Source: Streptomyces poriferorum (GTDB taxonomy: Bacteria; Actinomycetota; Actinomycetes; Streptomycetales; Streptomycetaceae). From it: 64,000 bases of DNA. Below the pieces are notes generated by a model. The model had not been told where the DNA came from. It saw only the letters and a list, made by a program, of their open reading frames with translations, and made no database searches. Each line of letters begins with the position of its first letter. Position 1 is the first letter of the stretch. Below, piece by piece: positions 38,432-46,800 of the stretch. The stretch is taken from assembly GCF_019399235.1 (NCBI RefSeq), contig NZ_JAELVH010000073.1:1-64000 (forward strand). The letters are read 5' to 3'. The position numbers were made by a program, and so were the translations under genes.

Positions 38432-39664
38432 ATGACAACAGAGCTCCGTGTTTTGCAGCCTTCCGAATGGAACCAGTGGTTCTCGTCCCTGGAGCTCGCG
38501 TTCGGCGGGTCCCAGGAGCCCGCTGAGCAGCGCGAGCAGTACCGGTCCGTTACCGAGTACGAGCGGTCGATCGGGATCTGGGACGGCGACGACGTGGTCG
38601 CGACGACGGGCGCGTTCACCTTCCGGCTGGCCGTGCCCGGCGGAGCGCTGGTCCCCGCGGCCGGGGTCACGATGGTGAGCGTCGCGTCCACGCACCGCAG
38701 GCGCGGCCTGCTGACCTCGATGATGCGCCGCCAGCTCGACGACGTACGGGCCCTGGGTGAGCCGATCGCGGTGCTGACTGCGTCGGAGCCGGAGATCTAC
38801 GGCCGCTTCGGGTACGGGGCGGCGACCCGCCAGATGTCCCTGGCGATCGACACGGACCGGGTGCGGCTGAGCGTGCCCGAGGGCACGGACGAGGTCCGGC
38901 TGCGGTACGCCCGCAAGGACGAGGCGGTCGACGCGTGCGAGAGCGTGTACGCGCGGCTGGTACCGGGCCGTCCGGGCACCCCTGCCCACGGCCCCGGCTG
39001 GGAGCGCAAGTCACTGATCGACCCGGAGAGTTCACGCGCCGGCGGCTCGGCCCTGCAGTGTCTGCTGGCGGAACGTGACGGCGAACTCGTCGGCTACACG
39101 AACTACCACATCAAGCCGGACTGGGACAATGCGGGCCCCAAGGGACGCATCGTGGTGAGCGATCTGGCGGCGCTCGACCCGGCGGCCTATGCGGCGCTGT
39201 GGAGGTTCCTCTTCGCGATCGACCTGACCTCGACGATCGAGGCACGGAACCGGCCGACGGACGACGCGGTGCTGCATCTGGTGTCGGACGTGCGGCGGTG
39301 CGACATCCGGCAGCGGGACTCGCTCCATCTGCGGCTGGTGGACGTGGGCGCCGCGCTGGAGGCGCGGACCTACCGGGGACCGCTGGACCTGGTGTTCGAG
39401 GTCGAGGACGCGTTCTGCCCCTGGAACGCCGGACGTTGGCGGCTGACCGCCGACGCGAAGGGCGGCGCGTCGTGCAAGCGCACCGAGGACGCGGCTGATC
39501 TGGCGCTGTCCGTACGGGAGTTGGGCACCGCGTACCTGGGCGGCGAGTCCCTGGGCTCACTGGCCCTGGCCGGGCGGGTCCGGGAGCTGCGGGCCGGGGC
39601 GGTGGCGGAGGCGTCGTCGGCGTTCGTGTCCGACGTGGCGCCGTGGTTGCCCCGGGGGTTCTAG
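38432..39664 (+). CDS. Eis-like GNAT acetyltransferase
   Basis: A 410-aa two-GNAT-plus-SCP2 protein of the 'enhanced intracellular survival' family, which acetylates amines on aminoglycosides, proteins or polyamines. The N-terminal GNAT has the acetyl-CoA loop VASTHRRRGLLTSMM and then EIYGRFGYGAAT, whose Tyr fits the general acid of Eis. A degenerate central GNAT follows. The SCP2-like C-terminal domain ends in WLPRGF, whose terminal carboxylate acts in catalysis in Eis. Length is typical. AGGG precedes the ATG. The natural substrate is unknown. Confidence 0.88.
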   Translation: MTTELRVLQPSEWNQWFSSLELAFGGSQEPAEQREQYRSVTEYERSIGIWDGDDVVATTGAFTFRLAVPGGALVPAAGVTMVSVASTHRRRGLLTSMMRRQLDDVRALGEPIAVLTASEPEIYGRFGYGAATRQMSLAIDTDRVRLSVPEGTDEVRLRYARKDEAVDACESVYARLVPGRPGTPAHGPGWERKSLIDPESSRAGGSALQCLLAERDGELVGYTNYHIKPDWDNAGPKGRIVVSDLAALDPAAYAALWRFLFAIDLTSTIEARNRPTDDAVLHLVSDVRRCDIRQRDSLHLRLVDVGAALEARTYRGPLDLVFEVEDAFCPWNAGRWRLTADAKGGASCKRTEDAADLALSVRELGTAYLGGESLGSLALAGRVRELRAGAVAEASSAFVSDVAPWLPRGF

Positions 39665-39695
39665 ACGGGTGCGGGTCCGTCCGGCGACGGGCCAT

Positions 39696-39748
39696 GTCCT
39701 CAATCGCCGGACGGGCTTGACGTGCCGGACGGGCTTGACGTGCCGGGG
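39696..39748 (+). repeat. Dispersed Streptomyces intergenic repeat, CGCCGGACGGGCTTGA type
   Basis: GTCCTCAATCGCCGGACGGG is followed by tandem copies of an 18-nt unit containing CCGGACGGGCTTGACGTG. A related copy, GTCCTCAAACGCCGGACGGG, is at 51703. This motif is, in my memory, a common intergenic repeat of Streptomyces. Confidence 0.6.
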
Positions 39749-39759
39749 GTGCGTCGGTG

Positions 39760-40569
39760 CTACGCGGGCTGGCATCCCGGGCACCAGAAAAGGTTCCGGG
39801 CCGCCAGGTCCGCCGTGCGGATCTCCGTGCCGCAGATGTGGCACGCCTGCCGGGCGCGCCGGTAGACGTACACCTCACCGCCGTGGTCGTCCACGCGCGG
39901 CGGGCGGCCCATCGCCTCGGGCAGGTGCTCGGGGCGCACGGTGTCGATGCGGTTGTTCCGTACGCCCTCGCGCATCAGCGCGCCCAGGTCCGACCAGACC
40001 GCGTCCCACTCGCGGCGGGTGAGGTCCTTGCCGGCCCGGTACGGGTCGATGCCGTGCCGGAACAGCACCTCGGCCCGGTAGACGTTGCCCACGCCCGCGA
40101 CGACCTTCTGGTCCATGAGGAGAGCGGCCACGGTGATCCGGCTGCGGGAGATCCGCTGCCAGGCCCGCTCGCCGTCATCGCCCTCGCGCAGCGGGTCGGG
40201 GCCCAGCCGGTCGTGTATCGCGTGCTTCTCGGCGTCGGTGATCAGCGCGCAGGTGGTGGGGCCGCGCAGGTCCGCGTGGTGCGCGTCGTTCAGGAGGCGG
40301 AGGCGGACCGTGTCGGTGGGCGGCGGGGCCGGGACCGTACCGAATCCGAGCTTGCCGAACAGGCCGAGGTGGATGTGGACCCAGCCGGTGTCCTCGAAGC
40401 CGAGGAAGAGGTGCTTGCCGTGGGCTTCCGCGGCGTCCAGGGTCCGGCCGTCGAGGAGGGCGGCGCTGTCGGAGAACTTTCCCTGCGGGCTGCTCACCCG
40501 CGCGGGCCGTCCGGCGAACCTGTCCCGGTGGTCGTCCGCGAGGCGGTGGATGGTGTGTCCCTCGGGCAC
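39760..40569 (-). CDS. Fpg/Nei family DNA glycosylase (endonuclease VIII-like)
   Basis: A bifunctional DNA glycosylase/AP lyase that removes oxidised bases. From GTG 40569 the mature protein starts PEGHTIHRLA, giving the catalytic Pro1 and Glu2; PEGHT rather than PELPE points to the Nei type. Other marks are a helix-two-turn-helix (VVAGVGNVYRAEVLFRHGIDP) and a C-terminal zinc finger (CHICG...CPGC). The length is 269 aa. GAGGAG lies 10 nt before the GTG. Longer starts would bury the catalytic proline and are excluded. Confidence 0.93.
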   Translation of the reverse strand: MPEGHTIHRLADDHRDRFAGRPARVSSPQGKFSDSAALLDGRTLDAAEAHGKHLFLGFEDTGWVHIHLGLFGKLGFGTVPAPPPTDTVRLRLLNDAHHADLRGPTTCALITDAEKHAIHDRLGPDPLREGDDGERAWQRISRSRITVAALLMDQKVVAGVGNVYRAEVLFRHGIDPYRAGKDLTRREWDAVWSDLGALMREGVRNNRIDTVRPEHLPEAMGRPPRVDDHGGEVYVYRRARQACHICGTEIRTADLAARNLFWCPGCQPA

Positions 40570-40607
40570 GGCTGCGGGTCTCCTCGGTGAGGCGCGGGCG
40601 GACATGG

Positions 40608-40637
40608 CTGTGCCGCCGGGGGGTACCGGCGGCACAG
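40608..40637 (-). terminator. Terminator after rpiB
   Basis: A perfect 12-bp stem (CTGTGCCGCCGG / CCGGCGGCACAG) with a 6-nt loop lies 17 nt beyond the rpiB stop, upstream of the glycosylase gene. Confidence 0.75.
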
Positions 40638-40654
40638 TTCAGGATATGGGGTGG

Positions 40655-41143
40655 TCAGCCCTGCTGCGGGTGGTGGGCCGGGATCGGGGGGAGCTCGCCG
40701 GTGTTCTCGTACGCGGTGAGCATCTCGATGCGGCGGGTGTGCCGCTCCTCGCCCGAGTACGGGGTGGAGAGGAAGATCTCCACGAACTTGGTGGACTCCT
40801 CGGCGGTGTGCATCCGGCCGCCGATGGAGATCACGTTGGCGTTGTTGTGCTCGCGGCCCAGCGCGGCGGTCTGCTCGCTCCAGGCGAGTGCGGCGCGGAC
40901 GCCCTTCACCTTGTTCGCGGCCATCTGCTCGCCGTTGCCGGAGCCGCCGATCACGATGCCGAGGCTGTCCGGGTCCGCGGCCGTCTTCTCGGCGGCACGG
41001 AGGCAGAACGGCGGGTAGTCGTCCTGGGCGTCATAGATGTGGGGACCGCAGTCGACGACTTCGTGGCCCTGTGCATCGAGCCACTCGACGAGGTGGTTCT
41101 TGAGTTCGTAACCGGCATGGTCGGATCCGAGGTACACGCGCAT
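40655..41143 (-). CDS. rpiB: Ribose-5-phosphate isomerase B
   Basis: Interconverts ribose-5-phosphate and ribulose-5-phosphate. From ATG 41143 the 162-aa product begins RVYLGSDHAGYELKNHL. It contains IVIGGSGNGEQMAANKVKGVRAA and NANVISIGGRMH, all diagnostic of the RpiB/LacAB fold. No good ribosome site precedes the ATG. It is probably cotranscribed with the glycosylase in part, although a terminator lies between. Confidence 0.95.
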   Translation of the reverse strand: MRVYLGSDHAGYELKNHLVEWLDAQGHEVVDCGPHIYDAQDDYPPFCLRAAEKTAADPDSLGIVIGGSGNGEQMAANKVKGVRAALAWSEQTAALGREHNNANVISIGGRMHTAEESTKFVEIFLSTPYSGEERHTRRIEMLTAYENTGELPPIPAHHPQQG

Positions 41144-41374
41144 GGGAGGAGTGTGGCACGAGCGACGCCGGGTAACCGACGACGGGGTGCGGTGTGGCCC
41201 CGATGTGCGGGCCCTGTGTGCGCAAAGCCACTGAGGCAACGATCCGGTCAACGAATCGGAATGAGGGGTTCCGCTTTCGGGGTTCGCCGGGCTTCAATGC
41301 ATCGCTTGCCGTTCCGCCACCGCGGTGCGGCCGGCAACGCAACCGAGTGATCCGGAAACGTAAGGATTCGATCC

Positions 41375-42835
41375 ATGACGTCGCAGACGACTCTGGCAGG
41401 GCCGGGCCACCAGCCCGACGGGCCGGACCGTTCGGACCGGACGGAGTCCCAGGGCGGGCTCCAGGCCGGTCTCAAGAACCGTCACCTCTCGATGATCGCG
41501 ATCGGCGGTGTGATCGGCGCGGGCCTGTTCGTGGGCTCCGGGGCCGGCATCGCCGCCGCCGGACCGGCGATCCTGCTGTCGTACGCACTGGTCGGCCTGA
41601 TGGTCGTCTTCGTGATGCGGATGCTCGGCGAGATGGCGGCCGCCCGCCCCGCCTCGGGCTCCTTCTCCACCTACGCCGACCAGGCGCTGGGCCGCTGGGC
41701 CGGGTTCTCGATCGGCTGGCTGTACTGGTTCTTCTGGGTCGTGGTGCTCGCCGTCGAGGCCACGGCGGGTGCCAAGATCCTGGAGAGCTGGGTGCCGGGC
41801 GTCCCGCAGTGGGGCTGGGCCCTGATCGTGATGCTGGTGCTGACCGCGACGAACCTGGTCTCGGTCGGTTCGTACGGTGAGTTCGAGTTCTGGTTCGCCG
41901 GGATCAAGGTGGTCGCGATCGGCGCGTTCGTGATCGTCGGTCTGCTCGCCGTCTTCGGCGTGCTGCCCGGATCGGACCACGCCGGATCGGGCCTCTCCCA
42001 CCTCACCGACACCGGCGGCTTCTTCCCCGAGGGTCCGGGCGCGATCCTCACCGGGGTGCTGATGGTCGTCTTCTCCTTCATGGGCAGCGAGATCGTCACG
42101 CTGGCGGCCGGAGAGTCGGAGAACCCGCAGCGCGCCGTCCAGAAGGCCACCAACAGCGTGATCTGGCGGATCGCCGTCTTCTACCTGGGCTCGATCTTCA
42201 TCGTGCTGACGCTGCTGCCGTGGAACGACCCGTCAATCGTCGAGAAGGGCAGCTACGTCGCCGCGCTCGACGTCATCGGCATTCCGCACGCCGGCCAGGT
42301 GATGGACGTCATCGTGCTGACGGCCGTGCTGTCCTGCCTCAACTCCGGCCTCTACACGGCCTCCCGGATGGCCTTCTCGCTCGGCGGCCGCGGTGACGCC
42401 CCCAAGGCGTTCGCCCGGACCAACAAGCGGGGCGTGCCGCAGGCGGCGATCCTCTCCTCCGTCGTCTTCGGGTTCGTGGCCGTCTTCTTCAACTACCAGT
42501 GGCCCGACACCGTCTTCGCGTTCCTGCTGAACTCGTCCGGCGCGGTCGCCCTGTTCGTCTGGCTGGTCATCTGCTTCACCCAGCTGCGGATGCGCGGCAT
42601 CATCCTGCGCGAGTCGCCCGAGAAGCTCGTCGTACGGATGTGGCTCTTCCCGTATCTGACCTGGGCGACCATCGCGATGATCTCGTTCGTGCTGGTCTAC
42701 ATGCTGACCGACGACGCGGGACGCGAGCAGGTGCTGCTCTCGCTGCTGGTCGCGGTGCTGGTGGTGGCCGTGTCGCTGGTCCGCGAGGCGCGCAGGCGCC
42801 GGAGCGGTGAGCCGGCCGTGACCGGCGAGAGGTGA
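41375..42835 (+). CDS. APC-family amino acid permease (1)
   Basis: A 486-aa APC-superfamily transporter resembling GabP/CycA-type permeases, with twelve helices. The signature LSMIAIGGVIGAGLFVGSGAGI is in helix 1. FMGSEIVTLAAGESENPQRA is in helix 6 and the following loop. The hydrophilic 33-residue N-terminus is poorly conserved. An AAGGA lies 8 nt before the ATG. A second permease of the same subfamily lies 3.8 kb downstream. The substrate (GABA, basic or aromatic amino acids) cannot be fixed from sequence. A palindrome begins 7 nt after the stop codon. Confidence 0.9.
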   Translation: MTSQTTLAGPGHQPDGPDRSDRTESQGGLQAGLKNRHLSMIAIGGVIGAGLFVGSGAGIAAAGPAILLSYALVGLMVVFVMRMLGEMAAARPASGSFSTYADQALGRWAGFSIGWLYWFFWVVVLAVEATAGAKILESWVPGVPQWGWALIVMLVLTATNLVSVGSYGEFEFWFAGIKVVAIGAFVIVGLLAVFGVLPGSDHAGSGLSHLTDTGGFFPEGPGAILTGVLMVVFSFMGSEIVTLAAGESENPQRAVQKATNSVIWRIAVFYLGSIFIVLTLLPWNDPSIVEKGSYVAALDVIGIPHAGQVMDVIVLTAVLSCLNSGLYTASRMAFSLGGRGDAPKAFARTNKRGVPQAAILSSVVFGFVAVFFNYQWPDTVFAFLLNSSGAVALFVWLVICFTQLRMRGIILRESPEKLVVRMWLFPYLTWATIAMISFVLVYMLTDDAGREQVLLSLLVAVLVVAVSLVREARRRRSGEPAVTGER

Positions 42836-42841
42836 TCATCC

Positions 42842-42866
42842 ATACCTGACGGACGTTGTCAGGTAT
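42842..42866. promoter_or_regulatory. 25-bp perfect palindrome before the FAD oxidase
   Basis: ATACCTGAC, seven bases, then GTCAGGTAT: a perfect 9-bp inverted repeat. The right arm runs into GGTATAGCG, a plausible -10 region for the FAD oxidase gene. Size and symmetry suggest a TetR- or GntR-type operator; it could also form a weak terminator for the permease. Confidence 0.6.
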
Positions 42867-42871
42867 AGCGG

Positions 42872-42919
42872 GGAGGCTCTCCGTCGTCAGCGCATCGAGC
42901 GAGCGACTGGAGAGCCTCC
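42872..42919 (+). promoter_or_regulatory. Hairpin sequestering the FAD oxidase RBS
   Basis: GGAGGCTCTCC (42872-42882) is perfectly complementary to GGAGAGCCTCC (42909-42919). The second arm contains the GGAG ribosome-binding site 10 nt before the ATG. Folded RNA would hide it. The 26-nt loop holds no obvious riboswitch motif. Confidence 0.65.
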
Positions 42920-42922
42920 GCC

Positions 42923-44221
42923 ATGACTGCCGCCCCCACCGGATACCAGACCGGTTTCGCGATCCGCCCCGACCTCGTCGTCGAGGCCGCCGGCGCCGAG
43001 GACGTACGCACCGCCGTGACCCGGGCCGCCCGCGACGGGCTCCGAGTGGGCGTCCACGCCACCGGCCACGGGCTGGCCGGACCTGTCGAGGGCGGCGTCC
43101 TGATCGTCACCCGCGCCATGGACTCGGTCCTCGTCGATCCGGTGCGCCGCACCGCCCGAATCGGCGCGGGTGCCACCTGGGGCCAGGTGATCGAGGCCGC
43201 GGCCCCGCACGGGCTCGCGCCGCTGAACGGCTCCTCCCCCGGGGTCGGCGCCGTCTCGTACACGCTCGGCGGCGGGCTGCGCGTGCTGGCCCGGGAGTTC
43301 GGCTACGCCGCCGACCTGGTCCGCTCGTTCGACGTGGTGACGGGGGACGGGGTGCCGCGTCATGTCACCGCCGAGGACGAGCCCGAGCTGTTCTGGGGGC
43401 TGCGCGGCGGAGGGCACCGGCTGGGCGTGGTGACCGGGATGGAGACCGGGCTGGTGCCGGTGGCCCGGCTGTACGGCGGCTCGCTCGCCTTCGACGGCGA
43501 CGGGGAGGCCGGTGCACAGGTGCTCCGGCGCTACCTGGAGTGGACCCGGACCGTTCCCGTCACGCTGACCTCCTCCGTCGGCGCGCTCGTGTACCCGGAC
43601 ATCCCGCAGGTGCCGCGGGAGTTGCGCGGCCGGTACGTGATCTCGGTGCGGGTGGCGTACACCGGCTCCGCGGCCGAGGGCGAACGCCTCGTAGCCCCGC
43701 TGCGGGGGACCGGCCCCGCGCCGTCCGACTCGCTGCGGGAGATGCCGTACACCGACAGCCACACCATCCACAGCGATCCGCCGTTCCCGCACGCCTACTA
43801 CGGGGACGGGCTGATGCTGAGCGGGATCGATCCCGACCGTGCGGCGCGGGTGCTGGAGCTGACCGGGCGGAAGGCGCCGATGATGACCGTGGTGCAGCTC
43901 AACCATCTGGGCGGCGCCCTGGCCGCCGCCCCGGACCCCGGCAACGCGGTCCCGTACCGGGACGCCGGCTACCTCCTGCGGCTGCTGTCACCGCTCGACG
44001 GTACGGATTTGGCATCGGTCCGGGCCCTGTACGAGGAGGTGGCCGCGGTCCTGGGGCCGCTGGTCGTCGGCCGTTCGCTGAACTTCTCCTTCGGCGGCGG
44101 GGACCGTACGCAGGGGTTCCACGGCCTCCGGACACGCGAGAGGCTCGCCGGTCTGGTGACGCGTCACGACCCGGCGAGCCTCTTCGGAGGGAGTTACGGG
44201 ATCAGCCGCGACGGCCGATGA
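42923..44221 (+). CDS. FAD-linked oxidase (PCMH/BBE type)
   Basis: A 432-aa flavoprotein of the vanillyl-alcohol oxidase / berberine-bridge superfamily. The N-terminal PCMH domain has GVHATGHG, whose His matches the covalent-FAD histidine, and then GAGATWGQVIEAAAPHGLAPLNGSSP and the TLGGGLRVLAREFGYAAD loop. The cysteine of bicovalent enzymes appears replaced, so attachment through His only is expected. It probably oxidises an alcohol or sugar-like substrate with O2. It is preceded by a palindrome and an RBS hairpin. Its 3' end overlaps the convergent bioY gene by 20 nt. Confidence 0.85.
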   Translation: MTAAPTGYQTGFAIRPDLVVEAAGAEDVRTAVTRAARDGLRVGVHATGHGLAGPVEGGVLIVTRAMDSVLVDPVRRTARIGAGATWGQVIEAAAPHGLAPLNGSSPGVGAVSYTLGGGLRVLAREFGYAADLVRSFDVVTGDGVPRHVTAEDEPELFWGLRGGGHRLGVVTGMETGLVPVARLYGGSLAFDGDGEAGAQVLRRYLEWTRTVPVTLTSSVGALVYPDIPQVPRELRGRYVISVRVAYTGSAAEGERLVAPLRGTGPAPSDSLREMPYTDSHTIHSDPPFPHAYYGDGLMLSGIDPDRAARVLELTGRKAPMMTVVQLNHLGGALAAAPDPGNAVPYRDAGYLLRLLSPLDGTDLASVRALYEEVAAVLGPLVVGRSLNFSFGGGDRTQGFHGLRTRERLAGLVTRHDPASLFGGSYGISRDGR

Positions 44222-44798
44222 GCTTCCAGGACGCCGGCAGCGCGCCCATCGCGAGCGCCGCCTTCAGCGCGTCGCCGAGCAGGAACGGCGTCAGGCCGGC
44301 CGCGATCGCGGCGCTCGCCGACATACCGGTGGACAGCGCCAGGTAGGGCACGCCGACGGCGTAGATGATCGCCGAGCCGAGGACCATCGTGCCCGCGGTG
44401 CGCAGCACGGAGCGGTCGCCGCCGCGGCGGGCCAGGCCGCCGACGACGGTGGCGGCGAGCAGCATGCCGAGCACGTAGCCGAACGAGGCACCGCCCGGCC
44501 CGGAGCTGCCGGCGGAGAACCACGGCATGCCGGCCATGCCGACGAGCGCGTACACGGCGAGCGCGAGGAAGCCGCGGCGGGCGCCGAGCGCGGTGCCGAC
44601 CAGGAGCGCGGCGAAGGTCTGGCCGGTGACCGGGACCGGGGAGCCGGGGACCGGGACGGCGATCTGGGCCGCTATGCCGGTCAGGGCGGCGCCGCCGAGC
44701 ACCAGGGCGGTGTCCACGGCGTAGCGGTGCCGGGCGGCGGGCAGCAGATCGGCGAGGACCGCTCCGGTACGGACGGGGGCGGCGGCAGCAGTGCTCAT
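44202..44798 (-). CDS. bioY: Biotin transporter BioY
   Basis: The substrate-binding S component of an ECF biotin transporter, with six helices. From ATG 44798 the product is 198 aa. Family blocks are IAVPVPGSPVPVTGQTFAAL, GARRGFLALAVYALVGMAG and PWFSAGSSGPGGASFGY. GGAG precedes the ATG by 6 nt. A longer frame would add 46 non-membrane residues. No EcfA/EcfT genes are next to it, so it works alone or with shared modules. The last 20 nt overlap the end of the FAD oxidase gene tail to tail. Confidence 0.93.
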   Translation of the reverse strand: MSTAAAAPVRTGAVLADLLPAARHRYAVDTALVLGGAALTGIAAQIAVPVPGSPVPVTGQTFAALLVGTALGARRGFLALAVYALVGMAGMPWFSAGSSGPGGASFGYVLGMLLAATVVGGLARRGGDRSVLRTAGTMVLGSAIIYAVGVPYLALSTGMSASAAIAAGLTPFLLGDALKAALAMGALPASWKLIGRRG

Positions 44799-45188
44799 CG
44801 GGACTCCGCGGGGTGAGGGCAGGTGGGGACAGACTGGGGCTGACGTTAGCCGACGGAGCATGGCTGGATCACCATCAGCGGCCCACAAAGGGACGGTTGA
44901 GGGATTGGTGGGGTTCGCACAAAGATCGGCATGCAATCACGTCGGGGCGTGATGCTCGTCACGGAGGTGGGAACGGATGCGGCATCCGCCGCGCGGGCAG
45001 GCCTTGGGCGTGCCGACTGTGAATTCCCTCTAAAACGACGGTTCATGGCCGGGGGCGGCTCCACACGGCCGGGTGTGCGCGGCGTGTGAGCCTGGTGACC
45101 GTATAGCGGACGGCTGTTCCTCGTGAACGGGGCGCGTGTTCAGACTGTGTACACGTCCCCCGTCTCGCCGACCGAACAGAGCTCGTCC
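44799..45188. other. Intergenic region between bioY and permease 2
   Basis: About 320-390 nt depend on which permease start is right. It holds both divergent promoters. TATAGC at 45101 is the only clear -10-like hexamer. A small inverted repeat (ATCACG / CGTGAT, near 44937-44952) lies in the bioY half. No BirA- or BioQ-like operator is evident. Confidence 0.4.
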
Positions 45189-46610
45189 ATGCCTCGGACC
45201 TCCGCGCCTCCCCCCACAGGCTCCCCGGCCGTCGCCTCCGGTACCGGAAGCGACTCGGCCCTCACCCACGGACTCAAGCAGCGCCATCTGTCGATGATCG
45301 CCCTCGGCGGTGTCATCGGCGCCGGACTCTTCGTCGGCTCCGGCGCGGGCATCGCCGCCGCCGGGCCCTCGATCGTCATCGCCTACGCGGTCTCCGGGCT
45401 GCTGGTCATGCTCGTGATGCGCATGCTCGGCGAGATGTCGGCGGCCAACCCGGCCTCCGGTTCGTTCTCCGTCCACGCCGAGCGGGCGATCGGGCCGTGG
45501 GCGGGATTCACGGTCGGCTGGGCGTTCTGGGTGCTGCTCTGTGTCGCCGTCGGCCTGGAGGGCATCGGCGCCGCGCAGATCATCGGCGGCTGGCTGCCCG
45601 GGACCCCGGAGTGGGCCTGGGTGGCGCTGTTCATGGTGGTGTTCCTGGGGGCGAACCTGGCCTCGGTGACGAAGTTCGGCGAGTTCGAGTTCTGGTTCGC
45701 GGCGCTCAAGGTCGCCGCGATCACGCTGTTCCTGGTGCTGGGCGTACTGGCGATCCTCGGTGTGCTCCCGGGCACGGACGCCCCGGGCACGGCCAACCTC
45801 AGCGGTGAGGGCGGCTTCATGCCGAACGGTTCCGAGGGCCTGGTCATCGGGCTGCTGGCCTCCGTCTTCGCGTACGGCGGCCTGGAGACGGTCACCATCG
45901 CCGCGGCGGAGTCCGAGAACCCGGTGCAGGGTGTCGCGAGGGCCGTGCGCACGGCGATGTGGCGGATCGCGCTGTTCTACGTCGGCTCGATGGCGGTCAT
46001 CGTCACGCTGGTCCCGTGGGACGACGCGAAGGTCGTGGAGGTGGGCCCGTTCTACGCGGCCCTGGACCACCTCGGCATCAGCGGCGCGGCGGAGATCATG
46101 AACGTGGTCATCCTGGTGGCGCTGCTCTCGGCGATGAACGCGAACATCTACGGCGCCTCCCGCATGGCCTGCTCGCTGGTCGCCCGCGGCCAGGGCCCGA
46201 AGCGGCTCGGCCGGGTCACCTCCGGCGTCCCACGCACGGCGGTCCTGGTCTCGTCCGTGTTCGGCTTCCTGTGCGTGCTGCTCAGCTACTGGCGCCCGGA
46301 CGACGTGTTCCCGTGGCTGCTCAACATGATCGGCGCGGTGATCCTGGTCGTGTGGATCTTCATCGCGGCCTCCCAGCTGATCCTGCGCGCACGGCTGGAG
46401 CGCGAGGCGCCGGAGAAGCTGGTGGTGCGGATGTGGCTCTTCCCGGGCCTGACGGTGGTGGCGCTCCTCGCCATGGCCGGCATCTTCGTCCTGATGCTCC
46501 GCCAGCCCGACACCCGTGACCAGCTGCTGGCCACGGGTGCGCTGACGGCGGTCCTGATCGCGATCGGGGTCGTACGGCAGCGGCGTTCCGCGGCGGCCGC
46601 GGACAAGTAG
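45189..46610 (+). CDS. APC-family amino acid permease (2)
   Basis: A 473-aa twelve-helix permease of the same subfamily as the protein at 41375. They share LSMIALGGVIGAGLFVGSGA, the MRMLGEM loop, GEFEFWFA and a closely similar PEKLVVRMWLFP near the C-terminus. ATG 45189 (PRTSAPPPTGSP) gives an N-terminus matching permease 1. GTG 45123 would add 22 residues. Neither has a strong ribosome site. The substrate is undetermined. Confidence 0.88.
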   Translation: MPRTSAPPPTGSPAVASGTGSDSALTHGLKQRHLSMIALGGVIGAGLFVGSGAGIAAAGPSIVIAYAVSGLLVMLVMRMLGEMSAANPASGSFSVHAERAIGPWAGFTVGWAFWVLLCVAVGLEGIGAAQIIGGWLPGTPEWAWVALFMVVFLGANLASVTKFGEFEFWFAALKVAAITLFLVLGVLAILGVLPGTDAPGTANLSGEGGFMPNGSEGLVIGLLASVFAYGGLETVTIAAAESENPVQGVARAVRTAMWRIALFYVGSMAVIVTLVPWDDAKVVEVGPFYAALDHLGISGAAEIMNVVILVALLSAMNANIYGASRMACSLVARGQGPKRLGRVTSGVPRTAVLVSSVFGFLCVLLSYWRPDDVFPWLLNMIGAVILVVWIFIAASQLILRARLEREAPEKLVVRMWLFPGLTVVALLAMAGIFVLMLRQPDTRDQLLATGALTAVLIAIGVVRQRRSAAAADK

Positions 46611-46625
46611 CCCCGGTACGCGAAG

Positions 46626-46667
46626 ACGCCGGGCGGGCCCGATCACTCGGGCCCGCCCGGCGTTTTT
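46626..46667 (+). terminator. Terminator after permease 2
   Basis: A perfect 17-bp stem (ACGCCGGGCGGGCCCGA and complement) with a TCAC loop is followed by five T residues, one of the few classical U-tracts in this window. Confidence 0.92.
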
Positions 46668-46751
46668 CGTGCCCCGGAAGTGTCTGCGGGGGCCGTGGCC
46701 CTACGCCGAAAGGCTGATGACCCCTCACCCACTCCTGCTGTTAGCCTGCTC

Positions 46752-46768
46752 CTGCATATAGGTTGCAA
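46752..46768 (+). promoter_or_regulatory. Putative Nur (nickel regulator) box before sodF
   Basis: CTGCAT-ATAGG-TTGCAA fits the Nur pattern tTGCaa-N5-ttGCAA of Streptomyces. It lies 33 nt before the superoxide dismutase start and overlaps a possible -10 (CATATA/TATAGG). In S. coelicolor, Ni-bound Nur represses sodF, so nickel switches the cell to NiSOD. Confidence 0.75.
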
Positions 46769-46800
46769 TAACAAAAGTTCAGCAGCTGGAGGGTTCGATC

